Positions 20,590-32,356 of a stretch of 64,000 nt of DNA are shown here, in pieces. The notes beneath the pieces are model-generated. The model searched no databases. It was not told where the DNA came from and saw only the letters and a list, made by a program, of their open reading frames with translations. The translations under genes and the position numbers were made by a program. Origin of the DNA: Tricholoma matsutake (Eukaryota > Basidiomycota > Agaricomycetes > Agaricales > Tricholomataceae); the NCBI GenBank assembly GCA_026075535.2, contig AP026540.1, forward strand, positions 806,001 through 870,000, read 5' to 3'. Position 1 is the first letter of the stretch; each line of letters starts with the position of its first letter.

Positions 20590-20970
20590 AGTTGAGACTC
20601 CCACCCACCATGCTGCCACTACCTCCTTCTATCACACCTCTGCCACCACTGTCACACCATCAACCCCCTCCTAGCTAGGGATCTCCATCAACAGCAAACA
20701 GCAAACCATCAATGTGGCCCAAATGACACTAAGCATCGTTTGGGCCCAGTAAGTGTGTTTTTTTTTTTCATTTCTTGCATATTCAATCATACTAACAACT
20801 TGTTTTACAGGTTGATACTACCACCATAAGCCCAAAATGAGGGCCCCACAGCCAGGGATGCACCCCCCCCCCCCGGGTTCTGCACCTGCCACATCACTGA
20901 TGATGGCCCCAGCACTCTCCCCATGCCCATGAGCAACTGCTCGTGGGGTGGTGTTGTAGAGCCTACAGCT
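20590..20970 (+). repeat. Composite repeat with hairpin-intron cassette (copy 4, first part)
   Basis: A CACC-rich leader is followed by the hairpin GGCCCAAATGACAC / ATCGTTTGGGCCC (20719-20750), AGTAAGTG, a T-tract, CATACTAACAAC, TTTTACAG (about 20811) and GTTGATACTACC. A motif TGAGCAACTGCTCG lies at 20932-20945. The arrangement is that of copy 1. A 13-base C-run occurs at 20863-20875. Confidence 0.5.
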
Positions 20971-20989
20971 CTGCTCGTAGACTTGACAG

Positions 20990-21654
20990 CTGAACAATTT
21001 ACATGTCTGGTCTGTGATCAGCACGTGACTGTGCTTGTCACCACCCCTAATGTAGGTACACATGTTGAATGTGTGTTTGTTGATTTCTCTTATCTTTTGT
21101 TCCTTGTGTACTTTCTTGATACTCTTCTTTGTCCTTAATCTCCTTGAGTCTTCTAGACTTCGACAGAATTCCCTACCTCCTTTGACATCCTCTCAAATAC
21201 CTCCTAGTTCAAGAACAGATTGACTAGCTGAAGAAGAACTTTCTGATTGATGGTAGTCAGTGCTTTGGGCTTTGGCTGCTTCACATTTAATCAGCTTCTT
21301 GACATTTACAGTTCTGTTGGATTATGGGGACTGGGATGTAGGGTTGAGTGACATTGTCCGGAGGGTCCCACACTTGAACTGGGGCAGGCGACACAAGTCA
21401 ATAGGACCCACAGGCAATGTTCATCTCCCCGAGACATTGTCCAGTTCCTCATTTTTCAGCTTGTGCATGTATGTTTCCCTTTTGATGTCATCTTCTCGAG
21501 CTTTTCCTACTTTGATCTTTTCTGACCTAATTAGTCTAAATTGTTGATCTGCAGTCGGACCGCTGCAAGAGCACGCATGCAGTGCCATTTTTCTCTCAAG
21601 TTTGTATTTAGGTGTCATCCCACCTTTTGAATGAATCGCCCTTCCTTTTGACAA
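20990..21654 (-). pseudogene. Unrecognised Lys/Ser-rich coding remnant with three C-to-T stops
   Basis: A single minus-strand frame from the ATG at 21654 to about 20990 reads as one charged protein. It contains MTPKYKLERKMALHACSC, GKAREDDIKRETYMHKLKNE, VNVKKLIKCEAAKAQ and RRLRTKKSIKKVHKEQK. It is broken only by a TGA after VSGR, a TAA after SQSP and a TGA after LELGGI. Each stop could arise from CGA or CAA by one C-to-T change. Frame continuity over about 220 codons supports past coding. The family is unknown; the Lys-rich C-terminal part may bind nucleic acid. Confidence 0.35.
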
Positions 21655-22059
21655 AAATCACTCTCAGTTTCTAAGTTTTATCTCCTGCTAAGAGGAGATT
21701 AAGTTTTCTGCACAAAAAGGTGTAGTACTAAAGTTTTAAGTCTCTTTAGTTGATTCTCTGTCTTGCAGACCTTCTCTGGACTTAGTCTTCTCAAAGACTA
21801 GCCCTTATTACATACAATAACCCTTGAAAACTTGGTTCCGACCTTTTCTCCTCACATTTCAGTCTTGTGTTTCAGTCTTTGCAACCTTTCGACACCCATG
21901 CATGAATGTGTTTATCCCCATTAATCTTGTTCTCACCTCTCACAGCCACTTCCTCTGACACTTCATGTTGAACCCTGTTTTCATCCCCTTTTCCTTTCCT
22001 ACCATGGTCCTTCCATACTCTATCTGTTGGAGCTCGACAACATGAACAAGAACCCTGCC

Positions 22060-22490
22060 AATGCTCCATTTTCCCTACTGCAGTGGATGGGTGTTGACGA
22101 CAATTACAATGACCACCTGCATGGCGGGGAAGCAAACAAGATGGCAGGAACACACCACCCACCTCCAGCCTCATGAGCAACTGCTCATGGGGTGGACTGT
22201 GGGTGGAATGATGAAAATGATGACAACAACCCAGGACCACCAGCACCAGACAACAATGACCACAGCACCAGACAATGACAACTACAGCACTGGCCAATGA
22301 TGAGGGAGGCAGGCAAGATGGGGGGCGAGACCAGGGGGAGTGAGACAAAGGGGGGGGGGAGACAAGGGAGAGAGGGAGACCAGGGAGACCAGACAAGGGG
22401 GAGGGAGACCAAACAAGGGGGAAATGCTGGGAGATGAGATGACACAGGGGAGGGGAGACAACAAGGGGGAGTATATGTAGTGTAGTTACA
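22060..22490 (+). repeat. Composite repeat (copy 4, second part) with AGGGGGAG-rich tail
   Basis: The motif TGAGCAACTGCTCATGGGG near 22172 is followed by CAAC/GACAATG-rich sequence and then purine-rich reiterations (GGGGGAG, GACAAGGGGGAG, 22315-22470). The strong strand asymmetry produces long spurious open frames on the opposite strand (Pro/Leu/Ser). No gene is supported. Confidence 0.45.
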
Positions 22491-22566
22491 TATCAAATAT
22501 ATGTATTATATAGGAAATATAATAATTTTTTGGTATATCATATGCAGTGTGAATGATATTTGGAGG

Positions 22567-24850
22567 ATGAAAAAATCTTCTCAAGCATCAGAGGATATTC
22601 AGGAAGCATATGAATCATACATTCCTGAGGTGCCCTGGAGCACTTTGGACCAAAATTCAGTACCCTGAAGACTGGCAAATAATGGCACTTTACCTACAAA
22701 GTGCCCAGGGTAGACAATTGCTTTGGATGCCTTGGCATGCCCCAAGACATCCTCGGGTAACCCAGGACACCCTGGGGACAAAAGCAATTTTCCTGATGCA
22801 TGTTGTGGCAGGAAGCAAGGGATAGTCGGGATCACTGCATACATCAATACAATCGATGCCAGCAATGAATTTCTTGACTTCTTATTCCCTACAAATTGTG
22901 CTCCATTTCAGATCAACAACAAGACTAGCCCAAGAACAGCTGTTCCACACCCATGGGAATACCTTCACTGCCCCTACTGACCTCAAAGAAGAGACTGTGG
23001 CCTCTTGGTTGAACACGATCAGCGATGTTCTAAGCACATCCTCCAGCATTCCCATCAAGTGTTGTTGGTGGCATGGCACCAACATGCTGCCCCCTATTGG
23101 CTCACCTTTCCATGTGAAGCCTGACCTCATACTCATTGACTGCTCCTACCACAAGGCCCTCTCAGACAAGAAGAATGCAGACCCCTGCATTAGTTGGCTA
23201 TGTGTCCACTCATTTGCAGAGTTAACTGCCTTGAGCCATGTCCCCCAGCAGATGCCCGCAACCATTGACACCAAGTCATACATCCTCTTAACCTATCAGT
23301 TTGATCATTGCTTTGCGCTACTTTCCCTTAGCGGCACTACATCATATACCCTCACTTTATCTGACTGTGAGGGCCAAATGCAATTTTGTGGCTTACCACT
23401 GACAAGCAGGAACAAACATAGTGCATCAAATTTCCTCAGAATCCTTGTGTTCCTCATGTTTGGCACCACTTCAGACATTGGGTTCAACCCAAATTTTGTC
23501 TGCCATGAAAATGGGAACCTTGTTGCTGTCAAAGTGAATGGTCCTTCATCAACACATTTATACATTGGGGAATATGCTTGGTCAAGCCACTAAAGTATGG
23601 ATCGTGATCTCTAACAACGAAAACTTCATCATGAAGGACTCTTGGGTGCAGTCAGCATATGGTGCATCAGAGGTGGCGCACCTCCAAGCCATGTCGAGCC
23701 ATGATGAGGTTCAGGGTTTTGTTCCAATCATTGTGTGTGGGGGCAACGTAATGATTGATGGCAGAATTGACATGACATGCACTTATCGCTTGAATATATT
23801 GGGGCCAGTGAACCACAGGCATATTCATTGCTGCATTGTAATGTCGCCTGTTGGAGATTCCATAACAAACTTTCTGTCGAAGAAAGAATTCGTTAGTGTC
23901 ATGATAGATATCGTTCAAAGTATGTTGTCTGAACCTTGAGTATGACAAAGCTCACAGACAATTTATAGCCCATGAATACATAACAAACCAAGTTCAAATT
24001 TTACATCACAATATCAGTATTGGCAATGTCATGTTGACCTGATGCCCTGGCCATGAAGTTGCCCTTGGTTTGTTGATTGACTTCAACTACTCAGAAAGGA
24101 TGGAGAAAGAGGGAGCCACAAAGAGTGTTGGAGCTGACATGGATAGTGTGGGTGACAGGATGGACAGTGGGGTAGCTCAAGTTAGTGGGAAGCTTTGTGA
24201 TGACATGAATACCAAAGCTGATGAGGATGAGGATGTTGGCGCATTGGAGAATGTCTGGACGGTTTGTTGTTTCTGCCTAATTCTCCAGAGAAAAGTAGTA
24301 CTCAACTTTTGCCTTCCTAGGGAACACCTCCAGTTATGGCCATCAAAACCCTTGTTAACTTTGGCAAGCCTTTGAAATGACAACCTAACCATGACCTTGA
24401 GTCCCTCCTCTATGTTATTCTCTTCATTTGCACCTATATGATTGGCCCTGGCATGATATGAAAGGACACTGATATCCTGCATTCAATGATGATCCCTCTT
24501 TTGCATTTGTTTTCAAAGGACTATGTCAAGGAAATTGGCCAAAGCAAAGCTGGTCATATGATGATGGCTGAAGATTTGATCATCTCCAAGTTTGACAAAT
24601 ACTGGGATGACTTTACCCCCTTCATTTCTGAGATCATCCAGGCATGCTTCCCATCTGGAAAATTGATACCCAATAGTCTCACCCATTTGAAAATGCTGGA
24701 GATATTGACTAGGGCACAACAAGTTGTCCACGATGATGAACCCATCTCTGGTGTTCTTGATAGAACAAAATGACCTCGACTAGGGACCACTTCTGGAGTT
24801 CCCCTTGCTAAGAAAGGGAGGCTTGCCCCATCAAACAAGAGGTTGTAGTT
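22567..24850 (+). pseudogene. FunK1-type fungal protein kinase, decayed
   Basis: A possible start at 22567 (MKKSSQASEDIQEAYESYIP) leads into interrupted sequence. The long open part (22856-23593) has the FunK1 N-terminal features PFHVKPDLILIDCS, WLCVHSFAELTALS, IDTKSYILLTYQFDHCFALL and LRILVFLMFGTTSDIGFNPN. After a frameshift near 23550 the kinase part reads HIYTLGNMLGQATKVWIV, MKDSWVQSA and LHHNISIGNVMLT. That loop lacks the usual HRD Asp (LHRDIS is typical). GLLIDFNYSE stands at the DFG position. An intron (about 24255-24320) precedes GTPPVMAIKTLVNFG and HDLESLLYVILFICTYM. The C-terminal part ends at 24773. Stops after NVMLT and in the last exon are TGA where Arg would fit. FunK1 kinases are expanded in mushroom-forming fungi; this copy should be inactive. 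Confidence 0.75.
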
Positions 24851-25346
24851 CTAGGAGCTATTTACTCGATGTTGGCATCACATTTTGTCTGAGGTGAGAG
24901 TGTGATGATATGTGATTCTGGGACATTCGCTGGACAAATCCTTGTTGTTACTGTAACACTTTTGTTTGTAGCCAGATGATGTTACACTACCATCACTAGT
25001 CACTCATCGTATCTTGTATGCCTGTATTGTGATATGACAATGTTTTTGGCTTTCAACTCCCAACCAATTCATATATCATTGTGTCCTTTAATAAATTTAA
25101 TTGTTCACTATACTTCCTGCCTCAGTTCATTGACATCATCAATCTTATTGCAAATGTAAAATTACAGACTAAGGAAAGAGGATGGAACAACAACCATGCT
25201 GATCTCGAAATTTCTCGACTGGTGTCAAGAGATCAATCTCACTAGTATACTGTTGTGACGTGGCAGCTCTCTTACATCCTATACATTGCCATCTTCCTTG
25301 ATGTCCTCAACATCCTTATTGTTCACTTTTATCACAAGTTCCAATT
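24851..25346. other. Intergenic, no gene seen
   Basis: AT-rich spacer between the FunK1-like pseudogene and the next gene. It may hold the 3' UTR of the first (AATAAATTTAATTG near 25090) and the promoter of the second. No repeat of the composite family is present. Confidence 0.35.
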
Positions 25347-27683
25347 ATGTACCTACAACTGCACTTGAAACTGAATCCTGGATCTGTGCCTGTGGCTTGG
25401 CCTCTGAGTCTACTGGGTGGAATGGTGTATAACCTGAATGGCGCACCACACTGGCCTACTGACAGTAATGGAGGCCTAGTCCAGAGTCTACCTTTAGTGC
25501 CAACTTCCTGGAATACAACATTTGTAAGGATAATGCAAACAATAACATACTTATTAACAATGATGTGATTCCATCAGAGTAATCTCTCCGCCTCGTCGCC
25601 TGCAGAGAACAATCGGCTTGTCAGCACAGAATCAGGAACAGCAGGAATGCTGCCTACTTTCAAGCAGGAAAGGGATACTGGCCTTCAGCTTCAGCAGCTC
25701 CAGAATTATGTGATGGAGGTAGAGTGTCGTAATAGGATCCTCAAAGGACAGTACAACACCCTTGTGTAAGTCCCTCATATTTCGCACATAGTCATAAATG
25801 TTTAATCATTATCTACTGAAATCTTAGTCAGGCATACAATGCTCTCCTCCAGCACATTCCATCTGCAGAAGCAGAAGCTAATGGCATATTCCTGAACAAG
25901 GCTCTAACATCCCCTGCTACCAAGAGGAAGGAGGACTATCCAAGTGTCAAGTTCTGGGTCAAGCACAAATGGAATGATTTCTTAAATGAATGCAGCATGG
26001 ATGTGGATGTTCCGCATGGCAAGATCAAAGGAGTTAATGTATCAATGCAGTATGTAGAAACTGCCTCTGGTGAGATTATTGATGGCAATTGGGTGTCTGA
26101 CATTCGGTGATTTGCGTGTTCTATCTGGGTCTTGATCACAAACCAGAACAAAATCCCACCAGCAACATGGGGAAGTGCCAATATCAAGACCAAGGAAGGA
26201 TACTATGAGGTGATGCATGACCTTTTCAAGGAACTTAGCCTTTGCAACCTTGACTGGAAAGTGGAGCAGATTGCAACGGACAACTATCCTTCATGGTGAG
26301 CAACCTGGGCCAAGCAACAAGAGAAGAACTTGAACTCCACAGTCCCCAATTCCAATGGACAGGCCAAGTGTCTTCGTTGTGAATCAATGAAGCTCAGTTC
26401 AAAAAGGAAGAAAGTGGAAGATGTTACAGTGGTGAAATCAGTCATAGATGATGGGGCAATGACTGAAGGCAATGCTCAGGTCTGTTTATTTATTGGCTTG
26501 TGGGCTTTTGGCTGCTGACAATTGGGGGGGTGGGGACAGTTCTAGCTCCAAATTTGGTGTCATCCCAGGAAAATCCTGAGTTGTCCCCCCAACATCAATG
26601 ACCATGGTTGGCTGAGACCTTACAGAATCCAGGAGAACATGAGTATACTCAGGTAACCATATTCACAATGTTTTCAGCCATTGTCCAATGTTAGTTAGGA
26701 TGTTGTTTCTCAAGATTCAAGCCCTACTACAAACATGGCAGCTTTGGAGAATGATGTCGATAAGCCAAATAACACAACTGCCACTAACTCTGCCATACTC
26801 CAGGTTGGTATTCCTTTCCCTTCCTATGCAAGGAGAGCTTCCTGACTAAAATATCCATGTTAACATTAAGAATCCGCTCTCCCTTTCTGGCCGAGCTTTA
26901 CATCGGTTGGAAAGTCTTGCCGACTCTCTGGGATCCAGCAACCTTACTGGTGCAAGTCCCACTTCAGAGACACCTGTGTTACCCCCTGTTATGATCTCCC
27001 CTGTCACCCTTACTAGGGACAAAACAAGCCCTGCTGGAGGTGATTTGACAAACAATTCAAGTGCTCCCAATATGATCAACAAGTTGCCATGTCCTACCAT
27101 AGTGATCTCAGGTGCAGATTCTGCAGGCTCTATGACCAGTTGTGATAGTAGAATCACTTCTACAGATGGTCCTTCTATTGCTGATGTCCATGTAGTGCCT
27201 ACCACCCCTGTCATTCTCTCTACCAGCTCTACAGATCCCACTGTCCCTCCTGCTGTGGCTGTGGCCACAGCTATGTTCGCAATCCAGAACACTCCACCTG
27301 CCTCCCCCATCGCAGACAAAATAACCGCCATGCCTGTGGCCCCTTCTGTAGCACCTGCAAAGAAGTCCATGAAAATGTGGCCTGGTGCTTTGAAGACTCC
27401 TAGGTTTGGATCACTTTTATTTTTGTGTTTAGTCTTCACTCAGTGAGACTCTTTCAGAAACCTGTGTGCTAACGACTGGTGTCAAAAAAACCCAAATGGC
27501 ACAACTGCAGAATTCAAAAACTATTTTGATAACCTGCCACTCTCCGAGTTGAAGGTATGTTTGCATGTGATTTCTAGTTCCACATACATCTCTAATCCTG
27601 TTCGACATTAGACATATCAGGATCTCGCAGAGAAAAGGGTGCATAACATAATTTGTTTCTTGGACCAATCATTGGATAATTGA
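25347..27683 (+). pseudogene. Intron-rich unnamed basidiomycete gene, at least one nonsense codon
   Basis: Exons join through ordinary introns. After NNRLVSTESGTAGMLP and LQLQQLQNYVMEVECRNRIL comes an intron (GTAAGTCC near 25766 to CTTAG near 25828), then TQAYNALLQHIPSAEAEA, YPSVKFWVKHKWNDFLNECS, ETASGEIIDGNWVSDIR, TGA, FACSIWVLI, WKVEQIATDNYPSW and a basic RKKVEDV stretch. Ser/Thr/Pro-rich exons follow (26870-27403). A C-terminal exon (27445-27555) reads NDWCQKNPNGTTAEFKNYFD. The last exon ends at 27683. The YP.V.FW....W..F, GE.IDG...S.IR and IATDNYPSW motifs look like a recurrent agaricomycete family; its function is not known to me. The TGA lies where a second Arg is likely. Confidence 0.5.
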
Positions 27684-27689
27684 TAAACA

Positions 27690-28164
27690 TAACAGAAAGT
27701 GGCAGGAAAGGATGAATAGATGATGTCAACAAATATCACAGTGTCTCACTCCCCATTGATTACATAGCAGATATAGATGTTTCTGAAATCCAATTGCATT
27801 CTAAATTTTATTGACTAATCTTGATATCAAAATTCTAATGTGGTCAAGAAACACCATGATGAACAAAGTATCACACAAGATCCCCCGAGGTCTCATGGTG
27901 TACTGATTGCACCAGATGAGAATGTTGTAAAGCGTGTCAAATTTCCCCTTTGCTCATGGCCGATCAAACCATACCAGTAAAAATGGACAAAATCACTACA
28001 TCTCTGTTGATCTCACTCAGCTCTGAACCGATTTTGACTGGGTCTCAAGCATCAAGCATCAGCAAACACCACAACGTTAGCATGAACATATTCCCATGCT
28101 TCCCCAACTCAAGGGATAAACCTCATTCTCAATACTGAGAACTTGGAATTCCAAACTACACAGT
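27690..28164. other. Intergenic, no gene seen
   Basis: AT-rich spacer, possibly the 3' flank of the previous gene. One short open frame (27950-28138) has no recognisable character. The inverted-repeat structure begins just after. Confidence 0.35.
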
Positions 28165-28839
28165 AAAATGTTTTTGGACATTTCCAAGGACCACAACTTC
28201 AACACACTATTACTGCGCCTAACGACTGGCAAAACTTGTAAATTTGGTCATGTTTGTACTTTGATCTATTTTGAATGGGAAATCTTCTGCAAGCCATTCC
28301 TTGACAACCATGCTACATTTTTGCATGATTCTGTAATCTGTTTTACACTACTAATTGAGCTCTAGAGTTCCACTTAGTCTATTCATTTTTAGGTTATCAT
28401 TGGTGAAAGTTAGGCTGACCCCTGCCAATTTTGTGTATGCTAGCAATAGCTCAAGAATTAATGGTCAAGAAAATGAGCTGAGGGCAGTACAGTGTCAAGG
28501 GTAATTAATATAAGAGTGCTCCATGCAAAACATTGAGGTCATGAACCCTTGTGGTGGCTGAATGCTGCTTTGAAGTGTGATTGCCATTTTGGGAAGTGAC
28601 ACACTTACACTGTCCAAGGTCCGGTCCAGTCCAGGTCCAGACCGGGTTGGACCTGCTAAAAGACATTTTTTACCTGTAAAGTTTCAAAAATGAGTGTTAG
28701 TTGTGCAACAGCACATATCGTGCTGCTACATGTGGCTTGGGAACCCAAGTAAGCAGAAACATTGGTTTTGAGAAAAACAAAGTCAAATTGGTGAAATATG
28801 GTCAGAGATAGTCAAAGAAACACTGAAAAAGAAAAGATA

Positions 28840-29760
28840 CAATTAACCCCTCACACAAATGTGAGGGGGCAGCACAACAATATTAAACCAAAAAAAAAAA
28901 ATCCTGCCTGGCACAAAATGCAGGGGAGAGGGTCATCCCATCATACAAAGCAAGAAAAATAAAATAAAACTAAAGTATTTGTCGTGGTCCCTGTCCCCAT
29001 CTCTGTTGTTGTTGTCATTGTCCTGGTCCTGGTTCTCCTATCATCATTGTCCCCTGGTTCATCGTCGAGCACCCACGATCCACCCTGCTGTGTGGTGGGT
29101 ACTGGCATCGTCACTCAGTCATCGTCGTCAGCAGTTCTAGTTAGTACCTAAAAAAGTTTGTTAGTAACAAAACAATGAAATAAGAAGAAACTTACCAATG
29201 GCCCAAGAGACATAGCTTGACATCTCTCAGGCCTTTTATTCATGTGCTTTGCCTCCTTCTTGTTGTCTCCCCTCGTCTCCCGCTGTCTTGTTGTTCCATT
29301 GTCATTCTGTTTGGTCTGGTGGTGGCATTGCCGCTCTCTCGCTGATTTGTAGTTGCATGCATTTCCACCCCATGAGCAGTTGCTCACAATGGTGGTTGGG
29401 GGTGCTTCCGTGGTCCTGTAAGTGGCCATTGTCATCGTCCAGGCATTGTTTCATTGTTATAAATCAAAACCTACAAGAAATGAAAAATATAAGTTAGTTG
29501 AATCAAATAAAAAGCATAGAACATAATAATAAACTTACCAGGGGCCCAAACAATGTTATCATCATTTGGGCCCATATCTGCTGTTGGTTCTAGGGATAGG
29601 AGGAGGGGAGGAGGCGGTGTCATCAACAGTGGTGGTGGCTGCTGTTGTTGACACTGATAATACTCAACCTGGAAAAACCACCAAAACAGCCGATGAGGCA
29701 ACCAATGATATTTGCGACGAGTCAGAGGAAGGGTGCGAGTCATTCCGAATGTTCGTGGTC
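28840..29760 (-). repeat. Composite repeat with hairpin-intron cassettes (copy 5, inverted)
   Basis: Hairpins (CCCCTCACACAAATGTGAGGGG and a second to 28932) come first on the plus strand, as expected for an inverted copy. Minus-strand cassettes lie at 29146-29240 (GGTAAGTTTC, GTTACTAACAAAC, TTTTTTAG, then GTACTAACTAGA) and 29468-29575 (hairpin GGGCCCAAATGATG / CATTGTTTGGGCCC, GGTAAGTTTA, TTCAACTAAC, TTCTTGTAG). The motif TGAGCAGTTGCTCA lies at about 29369. Confidence 0.55.
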
Positions 29761-29769
29761 CAACCTATA

Positions 29770-30830
29770 GGTAGATAACTAGTTGGTACTAGTCGTAAAG
29801 GTAGTGCTATAGGAGACAAAGGTGTTTGGCATGGTCTGGTCGAGTATCAATCGATATTGAGGAAGATCGATGAGATCGACGGCAAACGATGTTGATCATC
29901 GATGGTCGATGTGTGAATTCTTGGGACCTTTCAATAGGTTGATAGTATATGAAGACTATAGCTGATGGCTAGGAAGTGTTGGAATGGTTTGCTAGTGCTA
30001 ACAATCAGAGGATCATAGGAAGATCGAGGATGACGATGGTCACAGAGGTTTCTCGTCAATTGAGAAAGTTTAGATTGTTTTAGAGGATAGATCTAATTCT
30101 TAGAACTTAATACAAGATGATAGGTGAAGACAATTTCTTGTTATTTCCAACTAGATACTACAGAGTTTTATATGTTTTAAAGAAGCTTCCTAAAATGGTA
30201 TAAGAAACATGTGTAGAACATGAGGCAAAAGATATGAGTTAAGGCACAAAGCCAAAAAGGAGACTGGAATCCGAACAAGAAAGAGATATATCATATGATG
30301 AAGGAGTAATAAAGGGAAAGAACTAAAAGAAACTGTCCTTTGTGTATAAACCATGCTAAGTCTCACAATAATCCATCCAGCAGGTTCTGTACGCAATAGG
30401 GAGTTGGAACGAGGTTGACCTACTATCTGCAGGTTTGAGCACGAGTTGGAATACTTCCTGGCATATGGCCTTCCACCATTTAGATAATGAAGGCAGTGCC
30501 CGATGTCGCTCGTAGTCTCTCGATATCGATCAATGATGCTCAACAATGGTCGACAATGGTCAACAATGTTCGATCGCGGTTGTGGTTTGTTCGAAGATGA
30601 TCGGGGATGTTCAATGGTCATTTAGAGTGATCTTAGGGGCTTTCGACGTAGTCTTAAGGTTGTGCGATGTGGTGGTCTCTTGGTACAATCAATGTCGCTA
30701 GTGATGTTTCTATGTGGTCAATATGATATCGCAATTGATCGACTGGGTCGCGTTGCGCCTGGGACATCGTAGGAGTTAGCCGATGTGATTAGAATATGGT
30801 TGAAATGGTGAATCAGCCTTTGAGCTGAGG
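29770..30830. other. About 1 kb of TCGA-rich sequence, possible solo LTR
   Basis: Composition changes to frequent TCGA, GATCGA and CAATGGTCGA words. This is unlike the CpG-poor repeats on either side. TTTTATATGTTTTAAAG (around 30172) and AATAAAGGG (about 30310) could be promoter- and poly(A)-like signals. No paired copy, terminal TG..CA pair or target duplication was established, so a solo LTR is only a suggestion. No gene seen. Confidence 0.25.
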
Positions 30831-31899
30831 AGACAACCTATCAATGTGCAGTTTGGAAAATGAACCAACACATAAATCACAAGGTATATTGATTTGTAAT
30901 ATGTTCCATTTAGTGCTCCTGGGCCAAGCCACTGAGGGCTGGTCCTCACAGGTCTGGCCCCAGTTCACAGTCCACTCATTGCCTGGACCTGGACCTGCTG
31001 ATGTGGTCCGGTCAAGCACTTAAGTGAACCTAGACCAGACCTGTGAGGGTCGGACCAGGTCCGGACCCGGGTCAGCAGGTCCTGGCCCAGACCTTGGACA
31101 GTGTAGACACACTTGGCATTGTCATCCAGCTACTGGCCACAAGGGCTCATTTTTTGCAAGGGGGACCATTATCTACATTATCCTTGACACCGTCCCTTTC
31201 TCAGCTTAGTTTTCTGACCATTAATTCTTGAGATATTGTTAGCATACACATAATTGGCAGGGGTCAGCCAAACTTTCACCAATGAAAACCAAAAAATGAA
31301 TAGACTAAGTGGAACTCTAGAGCTCAATTAGTAGTGTAAAACAGATCACAGAATCATGCAAAAATGTAGCATGGTTGTCAAGGAATGGCTTGCAGAAGAT
31401 TTCCCATTGAAAATAGATCAAAGTACAAACATGACCAAATTTACAAGTTTTGCCAGTCGTTAGGCGCAGTAATAGTGTGTTGAAGTTGCAGTCTTTTACC
31501 ATGCCTCACCAATAGTTTGGAGTTTGAGTATTACATTCATTTGTAAATGAGCTTAAGATTTTAACGGTGCCAAATCAGCGTAATCACATGATATGTTGGA
31601 AATTTTCGAGATTACATGACCCGGAAAATCTGCTGGGTAATAGAGTTCAGTATACTGCCACACCTCCCATACATGCCACACGCTGCCAGTCAGATGCGAT
31701 TTTCCTGATGCAGTATCAATCATTCTCATTTACAAGCGGATTCGAGTTGGACGTGGCACAGCCGAGGATTTTCATTCTCTGCATCACCTCCATTGCCGTC
31801 GCCGAGAAGAGGGTGATATGATCAGCGATCAGTGAGGAGATTACTAAGGGTAGCGACGTTAGAAGAAGATCAAACTTGCCCAATAGAACCTATGCTCCA

Positions 31900-32080
31900 G
31901 TCCGATGTGTCTTGACCATGCCGGCGCCCCAGAAGAATTCAATCAAGTTGAGCTCGCAGTGAAACTTGGGTAAGAATATTGAAAGGTGACCCGCGTCCTC
32001 AATGACTAGCGGACTGTTGGGTTCGTCGCCAAAGTTGGACACGTCGAGCTGAAATTCACTAGTTTAAAAGGGCATATTCT
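31900..32080 (-). pseudogene. C-terminal scrap of a DDE-type transposase
   Basis: On the minus strand a frame reads FGDEPNSPLVIEDAGHLSIF, LPKFHCELNLIEFFWGAG, then MVKTHR and a stop. The LPKFHCELN.IEFFWG block is the region around the third acidic residue of DDE transposases related to those of fungal Tc1/mariner-like or pogo-like elements. The usual AVKR continuation is damaged. Only this part is recognisable; sequence to about 31620 on the minus side is too decayed to assign. Confidence 0.5.
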
Positions 32081-32356
32081 TTTTTTTTCCAGTCGGGCCA
32101 ACTCGGGCCAATTGCTAAGCGGTGTCTAAGTGAATCCGCACCCTATCAAACGAAGCATACTATGCGTCAATATCAGCCCATATGCGTGCTTCCTGTGCGC
32201 GTCCCTGACCAGATACAAAGGGTCTTGAACGGAGCCGAATAATGCCTCGAATTCGCTTACACAGACAAACCTTGGCTGATCAAACAGGCTATAATAATAA
32301 ACAGGACTCCCGTTGTCGCCCCCACTTTCTCCGTTCCTTCCTATCCCTCTTTTTGA

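Larger units (their letters stand above)
28165..31502. mobile_element. 3.3 kb inverted-repeat (foldback) structure
   Basis: The left arm (28165-28670) and right arm (31040-31502) are inverted copies of each other, nearly identical over their outer 330 bases. The left has CAACACACTATTACTGCGCC, the right GGCGCAGTAATAGTGTGTTG. Inner ends carry TACACTGTCCAAGGTCC and reiterated GGTCC/GGACC words. Between the arms lie a composite repeat (28840-29760) and about 1 kb of different sequence (29770-30830). Both arms give the same open frame of about 60 codons (LLLRLTTGKTCKFGHVCT), because the DNA is duplicated; that alone does not show coding. No transposase is present. Confidence 0.6.

Noticed and set aside
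21872..22496. Minus-strand open frames rich in Pro, Leu and Ser (up to 174 codons)
   Set aside because: They arise from the purine-rich GGGGGAG tract of a composite repeat; several frames are open at once and none has a conserved motif.
26846..27439. A 197-codon minus-strand open frame
   Set aside because: It lies opposite the Ser/Thr/Pro-rich exon of the plus-strand gene (25347-27683), which has matching introns and flanking exons.
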